Below, in pieces: positions 31,900 to 39,712 of a stretch of 64,000 bases of DNA (position 1 is its first letter; each line of letters begins with the position of its first letter). The stretch is from contig JACKLO010000013.1 of NCBI GenBank assembly GCA_024235915.1, positions 62,001 through 126,000 on the forward strand, in the 5' to 3' direction. Under the pieces are notes generated by a model. That model was given only the letters and a program-made list of their open reading frames with translations. It had not been told where the DNA came from and searched no databases. The stretch is from Burkholderiaceae bacterium. GTDB lineage: Bacteria > Pseudomonadota > Gammaproteobacteria > Burkholderiales > Burkholderiaceae_C. The position numbers and the translations under genes are program-made.

Positions 31900-33798
31900 T
31901 CAAGCGGCCCTCGACTCGGCGCGGTACTCCGGCACGACGGACCGCAGATGACGGCGCACCTCGTCCTCGTCGGCGGTATCGCGCAGGGCCAGCGCCAGCA
32001 GGTCGTGAAGGGCATCGCCCGCCGCCTGCGCTGCCAGCCGCGCCACCCGCAGCCGCGGCACAGCCGTGGCCAGCGTGTCGTCGGCGTCGGCCAGCAGTTC
32101 CTCGTAGAGCTTCTCGCCCGGGCGCAGGCCGGTGAACTCGATGCGGATCTCCTCCGGCGTGTGCCCCGCCAGGCGGATCAGCTGCCGCGCCAGATCGGCG
32201 ATCTTCACCGGCTCGCCCATGTCCAGCACCATCACCTGCCCGCTGCCACCGATGGCCGCCGCCTGCAGCACCAGACGCGCCGCCTCGGGGATGGTCATGA
32301 AGTAACGGATGATGTCCGGGTGCGTCACCGTCACCGGGCCGCCGCGCGCGATCTGCTCCTTGAACTTCGGGATCACGCTGCCGCTGCTGCCCAGCACGTT
32401 GCCGAAGCGCACGGCCACGAATCGTGTGGCCGGGTGCTGCGTGGCCAGCGCACTGACCACCATCTCCGCCGCGCGCTTGGTGGCCCCCATGACGTTCGTG
32501 GGGTTCACCGCCTTGTCGGTGCTGATCAGCACGAAGGCCTCGGCACCCGCGTCGGCCGCCGCCCGGGCCGTGACCTGGGTGCCCAGGGTGTTGTTGCGCA
32601 GCGCCGCCAGCGCGTTGTGGCGCTCCATCAGCGGCACGTGCTTGTAGGCCGCGGCGTGGAAGACCACGGCCGGACGCCAGGCCTGCATCAGCGCCTGCAT
32701 GCGGGCCGCGTCCTTCACGTCGGCCACCAGCGGCACGCGCGGCACCACGGGCTGGCGGGCTGCCAGGTCCTCGTCGATGGCGTAGAGGTTGAACTCCGAC
32801 AGTTCCACCAGCACCAGCCGAGCCGGTGCCAGCGCCGCCAGCTGGCGGCAGAGTTCGCTGCCGATGCTGCCACCGGCGCCGGTGACCAGCACCGTGCGAC
32901 CACGCACCAGTGCGCCGACGCCGGCTTCGTCCAGCACCACCGGCGCCCGGCCCAGCAGGTCGTCGGGTTCAATCTCGCGCAGGCGTTCCAGCCGGCCACG
33001 GCCGGTGCGCAACTCGTCTTCGCCCGGCACCGTCACCACCGGCAGCCCGCTGTCGGCGGCCAGCGCCAACGCCCGCCTGCGCTGCTCGGGCGTGGCCGTG
33101 GGCAGCGCCACGATGACGTGGGTGGCCGCACTGCGCACGGCCGCATCCCGCACGGCCTCCAGCGTGCCCAGCACCGGCACCCCGGCGATGCTGGCGCCCT
33201 GCTTGGCCGGGTCATCGTCCAGCAGACCCAGCACGACCCAGCCATGCTGATGGATGCCGGCCAGCAGCCGCCGCGCGGCTCCGCCGGCGCCGAGCACGAG
33301 GGCACGGCGAATTTCGCGGTCGCTGCCCGTGATGCGCTGGCGCGCGTGCTCGTACAGCATGCGGTAGGCCATGCGCACCAGCACCACGCCCATCAGCGTC
33401 ACCACCGGGTGCAGCGCCAGCACCGCACGCGGCACCTTGACCAGGCCCAGGCCCATCACGACCACCGCCGACACGGTGCCGGCCAGCGCGCAGGCCAGCG
33501 CCAGGCGCTTGACCTCGCCGAACCCGGAGAAGCGCCACAGGCCCTGGGGCACGCGCAGCAGCAGGAAGGCCGCTGCGTAGGCCACCACGATGCCGGCGAT
33601 CACCCAGGGGTCGTAGTCGGGCCGGGCGCGGAACCAGCGCTCGAAGCCCAGACGGAACAGGTAGGTCGCGTTCCAGCACAAGAGGACCGTGGCCGCGTCG
33701 ATGGTCAACGCCAGCCCGCGCCGGTGCGGGCGCAGCCGCGCCAACCAGGCATCCAGGCGGTGCCAGGCAGTGGGACGCGTCCCGTGGTCCACGCTCAT
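31900..33798 (-). CDS. CapD/PglF/WbpM-like nucleotide-sugar 4,6-dehydratase, membrane-anchored
   Basis: A 632-residue protein with four N-terminal membrane spans (about 28-142), a first Rossmann-like domain (VLGAGGAARRLLAGI near 168) and a catalytic SDR domain with TGAGGSIGSELCRQL (306-320). Next are HAAAYKHVPLMERHN near 390 and STDKAVNPTNVMGATKRAAE near 440, in which the SDR Tyr is replaced by Met/Thr as in WbpM/PglF. It converts UDP-GlcNAc to a UDP-4-keto-6-deoxy sugar. ATG 33798 is chosen because it overlaps the sugar transferase stop by 4 nt; the frame is open to 34446. It pairs functionally with the DegT aminotransferase. Confidence 0.9.
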   Translation of the reverse strand: MSVDHGTRPTAWHRLDAWLARLRPHRRGLALTIDAATVLLCWNATYLFRLGFERWFRARPDYDPWVIAGIVVAYAAAFLLLRVPQGLWRFSGFGEVKRLALACALAGTVSAVVVMGLGLVKVPRAVLALHPVVTLMGVVLVRMAYRMLYEHARQRITGSDREIRRALVLGAGGAARRLLAGIHQHGWVVLGLLDDDPAKQGASIAGVPVLGTLEAVRDAAVRSAATHVIVALPTATPEQRRRALALAADSGLPVVTVPGEDELRTGRGRLERLREIEPDDLLGRAPVVLDEAGVGALVRGRTVLVTGAGGSIGSELCRQLAALAPARLVLVELSEFNLYAIDEDLAARQPVVPRVPLVADVKDAARMQALMQAWRPAVVFHAAAYKHVPLMERHNALAALRNNTLGTQVTARAAADAGAEAFVLISTDKAVNPTNVMGATKRAAEMVVSALATQHPATRFVAVRFGNVLGSSGSVIPKFKEQIARGGPVTVTHPDIIRYFMTIPEAARLVLQAAAIGGSGQVMVLDMGEPVKIADLARQLIRLAGHTPEEIRIEFTGLRPGEKLYEELLADADDTLATAVPRLRVARLAAQAAGDALHDLLALALRDTADEDEVRRHLRSVVPEYRAESRAA

Positions 33799-34400
33799 CG
33801 TGCACGCCCCCACCACAGCGCGCTGGCGGTACGCCACAGCACCTGCAGATCGGTGGCCAGGGTGGCGTGGTCGGCATAGTCGGCCGCGGCCCGCAGCTTG
33901 GCTGGCAGCAGCACCTCGCGGTAGACCTGTTCCGGGTCGGCCGCCTGCGCCAGCAGCGAGGATTCGTCGAGATGGGCCACGGCCACCGGGTCCGTCATGC
34001 CGGGGCGCACGGCGAGCACGCGCGCCTTCAGGTCGGCCGGCGCAGCGTCCATGTAACGGGGCACCTCGGGCCGCGGGCCGACCAGGCTCATCGTGCCCTG
34101 CAGCACATCCAGCAGCTGTGGCAATTCGTCCAGCCGCGTGCGGCGCAGCACGCGCCCGGCGCGTGTGATGCGCGGGTCGTTGCCCACCGTGAGCGGCGGG
34201 CCGCCCGCATCCGTGAACATCGTGCGGAACTTGCGGATGCGGAACGGCACCCCACCCCGCCCCACGCGCACCTGGCGGTAGAACGCCGGGCCCGGCGAGT
34301 CCAGGCGCACCCACAGGGCCAGCACCAGCAACAGCGGCGCCAGCAGCAGCAGGCCGCTCGCGGCGAGCACGACGTCGAACAGACGTTTGGCCACCGTCAT
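33795..34400 (-). CDS. Initiating polyprenyl-phosphate sugar-1-phosphate transferase (PglC/WcaJ-type)
   Basis: A 201-residue monotopic sugar-1-P transferase of the small PglC class. It begins MTVAKRLFDVVLAASGLLLL with the re-entrant hydrophobic helix. KFRTMFTDAGG near 58 and LRRTRLDELPQLLDVLQGTMSLVGPRPE (read in two parts, about 85-112) contain the catalytic DE pair and the GPRP motif. PGMTDP is near 133. It would start lipid-linked oligosaccharide assembly for the minus-strand locus, probably with the 4-amino sugar made by the CapD-like and DegT proteins. It is coupled at both ends (ATGA). Confidence 0.9.
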   Translation of the reverse strand: MTVAKRLFDVVLAASGLLLLAPLLLVLALWVRLDSPGPAFYRQVRVGRGGVPFRIRKFRTMFTDAGGPPLTVGNDPRITRAGRVLRRTRLDELPQLLDVLQGTMSLVGPRPEVPRYMDAAPADLKARVLAVRPGMTDPVAVAHLDESSLLAQAADPEQVYREVLLPAKLRAAADYADHATLATDLQVLWRTASALWWGRAR

Positions 34401-35551
34401 CGTGCCAGCCAGGTGCCGAGGTCGGCCAGCGGCAGCACCTCCACACCGTCAGCCAGTGGGTAGGCTCGTTGCACCGGCGCGATGACGGCAGCCTGGGTGA
34501 TGCCCAGATCCTGCAGCGCCTGCCAGAACCCGCGCGTCGGCTTCGGGGCGGCAGAGAACTTGATCTCGATGCCCAGCTTGCGCGACCCGTGTTCGATCAC
34601 CAGATCGATCTCCGCTCCGGCGGCGGTGCGGTAGAAGCCCATCTGCGCGCCGGCCGGCAAGGCGGCGGCCACCTGCTCGACGACGAAACCTTCCCAGGAG
34701 TGCCCGGCCACGGGATGCCCCTGCAGGTCGCGCACGCTGGTGATGCCCAGCAGCGCGTGCAGCAGCCCGCTGTCCCGCACATAGGCCTTGGGCGATTTGA
34801 CCAGGCGCTTGCCAACGTTGGCCAGGTGCGGTTCGAGGCGGCGCACCATCATGGTGTCGACCAAGGTGTCGAGGTAGCGCGCTGCCGTGGTGTGCGACAC
34901 GCCGCCGAGCGACAGCGCCAGCTGCGACGCATTGAACAACTGCCCCTGCACGTGCGCGAGCATGGTCCAGAAGCGGCGCAGCGTCTCCGCCGGCACCCGC
35001 ACGCCCATGCCGGGAAGATCACGCTGGAGAAAGGTCCGCAGGAAATCCTGCCGCCACTGGAATGACGCGGCATCGTCGGGTGCCAGGGCACTCAGCGGGA
35101 AGCCGCCGCGCAGCCACAGCGTCTGCAGCGCAGGCAGATCGGCCGCATATTCGGCAGCGAGCAACGGCGCCAGTTCGACGTAGGCCACACGGCCGGCAAG
35201 CGATTCACCCGACTGACGCAGCAGGTCACCCGACGCCGAACCCAGCAGCAGGAAGCGCCCAGGACGCCGCTGCGCATCGATCTCGGGCCGCAGTGCCGGG
35301 AACAGGCCCGGGGCATGCTGCACCTCGTCGAGCACGACAAGCGTGTCCCGGTGCCGCGGAAAGAAGAGGTCGGGTTGTGCCACGGCAGCACGATCGGCCT
35401 CGCGTTCCATGTCCAGCAGCAGCGCGCCAGGGTGCGCGGCCGCCACGGCCTGCGCCAGCGTGGTCTTGCCGACCTGGCGCGGCCCCAGCAGTGCGACAGC
35501 AGGGTAGGCCCGCAGCCGGTGCTCGACGATGTCCTGGGCGAGGCGCTTCAT
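34397..35551 (-). CDS. AAA ATPase with DUF4143 domain
   Basis: A 384-residue protein of the AAA_14/DUF4143 family, whose role is not established. Walker A is ALLGPRQVGKTTLAQ (about 20-34), Walker B VVLDEVQHAPGLFPAL near 72 and sensor FLLLGSASGDLLRQ near 95. The C-terminal DUF4143 part carries a nuclease-like core (GAEIDLVIEHGSRKLGIEIKFS, two adjoining motifs, with the E...D...E-x-K pattern near 310-330). It is in the middle of a glycan operon and overlaps the initiating transferase start by 4 nt. A perfect 10-bp inverted repeat lies 9 nt upstream, suggesting its own promoter and autoregulation. Confidence 0.85.
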   Translation of the reverse strand: MKRLAQDIVEHRLRAYPAVALLGPRQVGKTTLAQAVAAAHPGALLLDMEREADRAAVAQPDLFFPRHRDTLVVLDEVQHAPGLFPALRPEIDAQRRPGRFLLLGSASGDLLRQSGESLAGRVAYVELAPLLAAEYAADLPALQTLWLRGGFPLSALAPDDAASFQWRQDFLRTFLQRDLPGMGVRVPAETLRRFWTMLAHVQGQLFNASQLALSLGGVSHTTAARYLDTLVDTMMVRRLEPHLANVGKRLVKSPKAYVRDSGLLHALLGITSVRDLQGHPVAGHSWEGFVVEQVAAALPAGAQMGFYRTAAGAEIDLVIEHGSRKLGIEIKFSAAPKPTRGFWQALQDLGITQAAVIAPVQRAYPLADGVEVLPLADLGTWLAR

Positions 35552-35559
35552 GAAGCAGG

Positions 35560-35586
35560 TATTTTGATCATCAAACGATCAAAATA
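35560..35586. promoter_or_regulatory. Perfect 10-bp inverted repeat upstream of the DUF4143 ATPase
   Basis: TATTTTGATC (35560-35569), spacer ATCAAAC, GATCAAAATA (35577-35586). A second palindrome, TTTGAT-C-ATCAAA (35563-35575), is nested in the left half. It is strikingly AT-rich in a GC-rich genome and begins 9 nt before the ATPase ATG. Operator (autoregulation) is the most likely role; the geometry is unlike a terminator. Confidence 0.6.
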
Positions 35587-35603
35587 CAAGGTACTTTGGG
35601 TGC

Positions 35604-35619
35604 GACGCGGAAGCGCGTC
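35604..35619 (-). terminator. Hairpin between aminotransferase and ATPase genes
   Basis: On the minus strand GACGCG-CTTC-CGCGTC forms a 6-bp GC stem with a tight loop, 90 nt after the DegT stop. It may end the upstream part of the operon, but no T-tract follows. The rest of the 158-nt gap shows nothing recognisable apart from the palindrome listed separately. Confidence 0.3.
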
Positions 35620-35709
35620 ACTGCGCCAGACCACCTGCGCCAGCCCACCGGGGCCAATGTCTGCGCCACGCCTGGTCCCACCCACTGTGCTGCCGCCGTG
35701 TTCGTGCTC

Positions 35710-36876
35710 TCACGCCAGGGCAGCGCGCACCGCCGCCGCCACCCGGGCCACGTCCTCGTCGGTCATGCGGGTGTAGATCGGCAGGCTCAGCATGCGCTCG
35801 TAGGCGCGCTGGCTGTGCGGAAACATCGCCGGCGTCAGCGCGTAGCGGTCGCGCCAGTACGGTTGCAGGTGCAGCGGGATGTAGTGCACGCTGCAGCCGA
35901 TGCTGGCGGCGAACAGGCGCTCGATCACGGCGTCGCGGCCAATGGCGGCGTTGTCGGCCAGGCGCAGCACGTACAGGTGCCAGGCATGCTGCTCGCCTGC
36001 CGGCGGCCGCGGCGGCAGGACCAACGGCAGGCCGGCCAGGGCCGCGTCATAGGCCTCGGCGATGGCGGCACGCCGGGCCTGGAAGGCCCGTGCCTTCTTC
36101 AGCTGGTGCAGGCCCATCGCCGCGGCGATGTCGGTCAGGTTGTACTTGAAGCCCGGCGCCACGATCTCGTAGAACCAGCTCGGCTTGTCGGACCGGAAGC
36201 GGTCGAAGGCATCGCGGCTCATGCCGTGCAGGCGCATCACCTGGGCACGTTGGGCCAATGCCGCGTCGCGCGTGACCAGCATGCCACCTTCGCCGGTGGT
36301 GATGGTCTTGTTGGCGTAGAAGCTGAACACCGTGGCGGCGCTGTCCAGCGTGCCGACGAGACGGCCTGCACAGGTGGTGGGCAGGGCGTGGGCGGCGTCT
36401 TCCACCACCGCCAGGCCGTGCCGCTGCGCGATGGCGGCAATGGCCGTCATGTCGGCTGCCAGGCCGGCGTAGTGCACCGGGATCACGGCCCGGGTGCGCG
36501 GCGTGATCGCCGCCTCCAGCGCACCAGGGTCGATGTTCAGCGTGTCCGGGTCGATGTCGATCAGGCGCACGTCGGCACCCAGGTAGCGCACCACCTCGGC
36601 GGTGGCGGTGAAGGTGTGGGTGGTGGTGATGACCTCGTCGCCCGGGCCGATGCCCAGGGCCTCCAACGCCAGGTGGAGGCCGGCGGTGGCGGAGTTGACG
36701 GCCACGGCGTGCAGCGACGGGTCCCCCAGAAAGGCCACGAAATCCTGCTCGAAGCGCCGCGCCTTGGGGCCGGTGGTGACCCAGCCGCTGCGCAGCGAAT
36801 CCACGACTTCGGCGATTTCCTCGTCACCGATCTCGGGCAGCGCAAACGGCAGGAAAGGAGGCGGCGAAGCAGTCAT
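35710..36876 (-). CDS. DegT/DnrJ/EryC1/StrS-family PLP aminotransferase
   Basis: A 388-residue sugar aminotransferase converting a nucleotide-4-keto sugar to the 4-amino sugar with glutamate as donor. It begins LPFALPEIGDEEIAEVVDSL, with SGWVTTGPKARRFE near 30, NSATAGLHLAL near 61 (PLP phosphate), VVEDAAHALP near 157 (Asp160 to the PLP pyridine) and the PLP Lys190 in SFYANKTITTGEGGM. The frame is open to 37143; ATG 36876 is chosen because it overlaps the methyltransferase stop by 4 nt. With the CapD-like dehydratase it gives a bacillosamine-type route, but no acetyltransferase partner is in the window. Confidence 0.92.
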   Translation of the reverse strand: MTASPPPFLPFALPEIGDEEIAEVVDSLRSGWVTTGPKARRFEQDFVAFLGDPSLHAVAVNSATAGLHLALEALGIGPGDEVITTTHTFTATAEVVRYLGADVRLIDIDPDTLNIDPGALEAAITPRTRAVIPVHYAGLAADMTAIAAIAQRHGLAVVEDAAHALPTTCAGRLVGTLDSAATVFSFYANKTITTGEGGMLVTRDAALAQRAQVMRLHGMSRDAFDRFRSDKPSWFYEIVAPGFKYNLTDIAAAMGLHQLKKARAFQARRAAIAEAYDAALAGLPLVLPPRPPAGEQHAWHLYVLRLADNAAIGRDAVIERLFAASIGCSVHYIPLHLQPYWRDRYALTPAMFPHSQRAYERMLSLPIYTRMTDEDVARVAAAVRAALA

Positions 36877-37610
36877 GCGGCAAGGGTAGGTTTGGCGATC
36901 CAGGCCAGGCGATGGGTGCGCAGCCAGGGCACGCAGTTCAGCCCACGCCACAGCGCCGGGTGCACGGCGGCGGCCCGGCGCCCCAACGGCGGTGCCAGCG
37001 TGACGCGGCGGACGTCGATTGTGGCCTGCGGGAACAAGGCGCGGATGCGCGCCACGGGCACGCCACGCACATGCACATTGCGCGGGTTGTCGAAGGCGAA
37101 GTCGTACCAGAGCACGGCGCCACCCGGCCGCACGCACTGCCACATGCGGTCCGCCAGACGCTGTTGAAAGCCTTCGTCCAGCAACGAGGTGAAGACGGTG
37201 GACTGCAGCACGATGTCGAAGCCCGCCGATGGCAGCGGCGCGGCCAGGGCGTCGCCTTCGACCAGGCGCACCGCTGCCGGAAGCCGGTGACGCGCCGCCG
37301 CCATCCTCGCCGGCAGCAGCTCGTTGCCCACCAGGCGCGCCGGGTCGGCGCCCAGGCGCAGCAGTTCCAGCAGGTTGTCGCCATGACCGCAGCCGACCTC
37401 CAGCACGTCCAGGTCGCGCAGCGGGCGCGGTGCATGACGGCGCAGCAGTGCCACAACGGCGCGTTCCCGCTCCTGGCGGGCCAGCAACACGTCGGGCTTC
37501 AGCGGGTCGTAGCGGCCGTCATCGACGCGCTGCGCATAGCGGGCCGCCACGGCCGCCGGCTCGTCGTGCGCTGCCGCACCATCGTCGCGGTCTGGGGCGG
37601 GCGGTTTCAT
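36873..37610 (-). CDS. Class I SAM-dependent methyltransferase
   Basis: A 245-residue methyltransferase. Motif I is VLEVGCGHGDNLLELLRLGA near 68-87, a post-I acidic segment is VEGDALAAPLPSAGFD near 115-130, and motif IV-like VLQSTVFTSLLD follows. RPGGAVLWYDF near 160 is the usual post-IV strand. It probably methylates a sugar or the growing chain of the minus-strand glycan. ATG 37610 overlaps the glycosyltransferase stop by 4 nt. The substrate cannot be inferred. Confidence 0.82.
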   Translation of the reverse strand: MKPPAPDRDDGAAAHDEPAAVAARYAQRVDDGRYDPLKPDVLLARQERERAVVALLRRHAPRPLRDLDVLEVGCGHGDNLLELLRLGADPARLVGNELLPARMAAARHRLPAAVRLVEGDALAAPLPSAGFDIVLQSTVFTSLLDEGFQQRLADRMWQCVRPGGAVLWYDFAFDNPRNVHVRGVPVARIRALFPQATIDVRRVTLAPPLGRRAAAVHPALWRGLNCVPWLRTHRLAWIAKPTLAA

Positions 37611-38635
37611 CGGGTCAGCGTCGTCGCGCGCGCGCCGGCCCGGCGCCGCAGGCCATGGTCGAGCAGGCCGCGCGCAAAGCCCAGGCCATAACCGGTATGC
37701 ATGCAGCCAAATGCCACCGCCACTGCGGCCCAGCGCAGTGGATGCCGCCAAGGTGGGGCCACGCCGGCCGCGGCCGCGAGTGCGGCTGCGGCATACACCC
37801 CCAGCAGCGTGGCCAGCGCCCCCGCTGCCAGGACGGACCACGGCGCCGCCAGCGCCAGCAGCACCGCCGTGGCGACAAAGGCGAACGGCACCAGATGGCG
37901 CGGCGATGCCGGCAGTCGGTGCTTGCGGATGACTGCCACCTTCCAGTACCCGTACTGCCAGAACTGGCGGAACAAGGCGCCGAACGAGGCCCGCGGCACA
38001 TAGCAGGAGCGGATGGCCGCGCTCTGCCAGATCCGCCCGCCGCTGCGCACGATGCGCAGCGCGAGTTCGTCGTCCTGATTGCGCACGAAGGCCTCGTCGA
38101 AGGCCCCCAGGCGCAGCAGGTCGTCCCGCCGCCAGGCGCCCAGGTAGACGGTGTCGACTTCGCCGCTGTGGTCCAGCCGGCGCGACGCGGCTCCACCGGC
38201 ACCGAATCGGCTGCCAAACGCCGCGGCGATGGCCGCCGCGACGGCATGGCCCTCGTCCGCCACCGCCCGCCACGGGCCCCCCACGCACGTGGCGCCGGTG
38301 GCCTGCAACGCGGCGACGCACTGCGCCACGTAGTCGTCGGCATAGGTGGTGTGCACGTCCATGCGGACGATCCATTCGCCCTGCGCCACGGCGATGGCGC
38401 GGTTCAGCGCCACCGGCGTGGTGCGCGCCGGGTTGTCGATCCAGCGCAGCCGCACATCGGCCGCGGCCAGTGCGTGCAGCCGTTCGCGCGTGCCGTCGTC
38501 GCTGCGCCCGTCGGCCACCACGACCTCCAGCGCCAGGCCTGCGGGCAGGCGCTGCGCCAAAACACTCGCGGCGAAGGCGGCGATGTGGGCCGCCTCGTTG
38601 CGGCAGGGCACGATCACGCTGACGGTGTTGGGCAC
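37607..38635 (-). CDS. Family 2 glycosyltransferase with C-terminal membrane spans (ExoA-like)
   Basis: A 342-residue GT-A transferase. It begins NTVSVIVPCRNEAAHIAAF, with the nucleotide-binding VVVADGRSDDGTRE near 39, the metal-binding segment MDVHTTYADDYV near 90 (DxH in place of DxD, as in ExoA), and RNQDDELALRIVRSGG near 185 (general-base ED region). At least two hydrophobic spans follow (about 240-310). It is similar in layout to succinoglycan glucosyltransferase ExoA. It lies 9 nt after the upstream GT gene and is coupled downstream to the methyltransferase. Confidence 0.85.
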   Translation of the reverse strand: MPNTVSVIVPCRNEAAHIAAFAASVLAQRLPAGLALEVVVADGRSDDGTRERLHALAAADVRLRWIDNPARTTPVALNRAIAVAQGEWIVRMDVHTTYADDYVAQCVAALQATGATCVGGPWRAVADEGHAVAAAIAAAFGSRFGAGGAASRRLDHSGEVDTVYLGAWRRDDLLRLGAFDEAFVRNQDDELALRIVRSGGRIWQSAAIRSCYVPRASFGALFRQFWQYGYWKVAVIRKHRLPASPRHLVPFAFVATAVLLALAAPWSVLAAGALATLLGVYAAAALAAAAGVAPPWRHPLRWAAVAVAFGCMHTGYGLGFARGLLDHGLRRRAGARATTLTR

Positions 38636-38644
38636 GGGGCCATC

Positions 38645-39712
38645 CTAGCGGCGTGCCGCCGTGAGCAGTTCGCCGTACAGCGTGGCCATGCGGTCCATCT
38701 GCACCCGGCGGTCACCGTCGCGGCGCATGCGGTCGAGCTGGTGCTCGGACACCCGCTGCGCCAGGGCATCGTCGTCGCGCAGCAGGCGCAGCGCCGTCGC
38801 CAGCGCCGCGGCGTCGTCCACCGGCACGATCAAGCGCGGCTCGGCGTTCAGCCACTGCCGGTTGGCCGGCAGCGCACTGGCGACCACTGGCACGCCCGCG
38901 GCCATGCTTTCGAGCACGCTGACCGAGGTCGCGTCGCTGGCGGGCACCGACACCGAGGCCTTGCAGCGCGCCAGCACCGTGGCCATGCCGGCGTCGTCCA
39001 GCCGGCCGTGGAAGCTGATCACGTCCATCAGGCCCAGGGCCTGGGCCTGCGCACGCAGGGCAGCCTCGTCCGGGCCACCGCCCAGCAGGTGCAGGTGCAG
39101 CGGTCGCTGCGGGGCTTCGCGACGCAACGCCGCCACCGCCTGCAGGATCACCGGGATGCGGTAGTTGGTCTCCCAGTTGCGCAGACTCACGATCTCGAAC
39201 GGCGCGCGCGTGTGCCAGGCCACTGGTGCAAAACGCGCCAGGTCCGCGCCCCAGTGCAATTGCACGGCCGGCCGGCGCAGACCGTAGGCATCGGCCGCCG
39301 CCACCAGGTCCAGCGAGTCGCCGGTGACGAGGTCGGCGCGGCGCAGGGTCCAGCCCGTCAACGCGCGCATCAGCGCGCTGCGCTCCGGGGTCAGCAGCAG
39401 GTCGCTGCCCCAGGCCGTCATCACCAGCGGGTGGCGGCCGATGCGCGCGGCCAGGAAGCCGTAGGAGGTCACGTAGTGGGCATGCACCAGGTCCGGCGCC
39501 AGCGCTGCCACCGCGCGCCGGGCGGCGCCCACACGCCACAGCCAGTCGCTCGAACGGCGCACGGGCGGCAGCACCACCTGCTCGACACCGGCCAGCGGCT
39601 GCGGCCGCGCAGTGACGACGCTGATGCGGAACCCGCGCGCCGCCATCTCCTGCGCCCAGCGGCGCAGGTGCACGCTGTTGGCGTCGCCGAGCAGGCAGAG
39701 GTGCTCAGCCAT
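38645..39712 (-). CDS. GT4 glycosyltransferase
   Basis: A 355-residue glycosyltransferase starting MAEHLCLLGDANSVHLRRWA, a GT4 subfamily start. Later motifs are LVHAHYVTSYGFLAARIGRH near 75, LVMTAWGSDLLL near 97, the VSLRNWETNYRIPVILQAV region near 170 and VPASDATSVSVLESMAAGVP near 257-276, holding the acidic donor-binding residues. The frame opens at 40165, but ATG 39712 lies inside the 3' end of the upstream GT gene (8-nt overlap), the pattern seen along this operon. Specificity is unknown. Confidence 0.83.
   Translation of the reverse strand: MAEHLCLLGDANSVHLRRWAQEMAARGFRISVVTARPQPLAGVEQVVLPPVRRSSDWLWRVGAARRAVAALAPDLVHAHYVTSYGFLAARIGRHPLVMTAWGSDLLLTPERSALMRALTGWTLRRADLVTGDSLDLVAAADAYGLRRPAVQLHWGADLARFAPVAWHTRAPFEIVSLRNWETNYRIPVILQAVAALRREAPQRPLHLHLLGGGPDEAALRAQAQALGLMDVISFHGRLDDAGMATVLARCKASVSVPASDATSVSVLESMAAGVPVVASALPANRQWLNAEPRLIVPVDDAAALATALRLLRDDDALAQRVSEHQLDRMRRDGDRRVQMDRMATLYGELLTAARR

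Noticed and set aside
30799..33879. Plus-strand ORF of 1,026 codons opposite the CapD-like and GT4 genes
   Set aside because: His/Gln/Arg-rich antisense translation without domains; the minus strand has complete family motifs.
35604..35619. Strong intrinsic terminator after the DegT gene
   Set aside because: The stem is only 6 bp and no T-tract follows, so it is listed only as a low-confidence hairpin.
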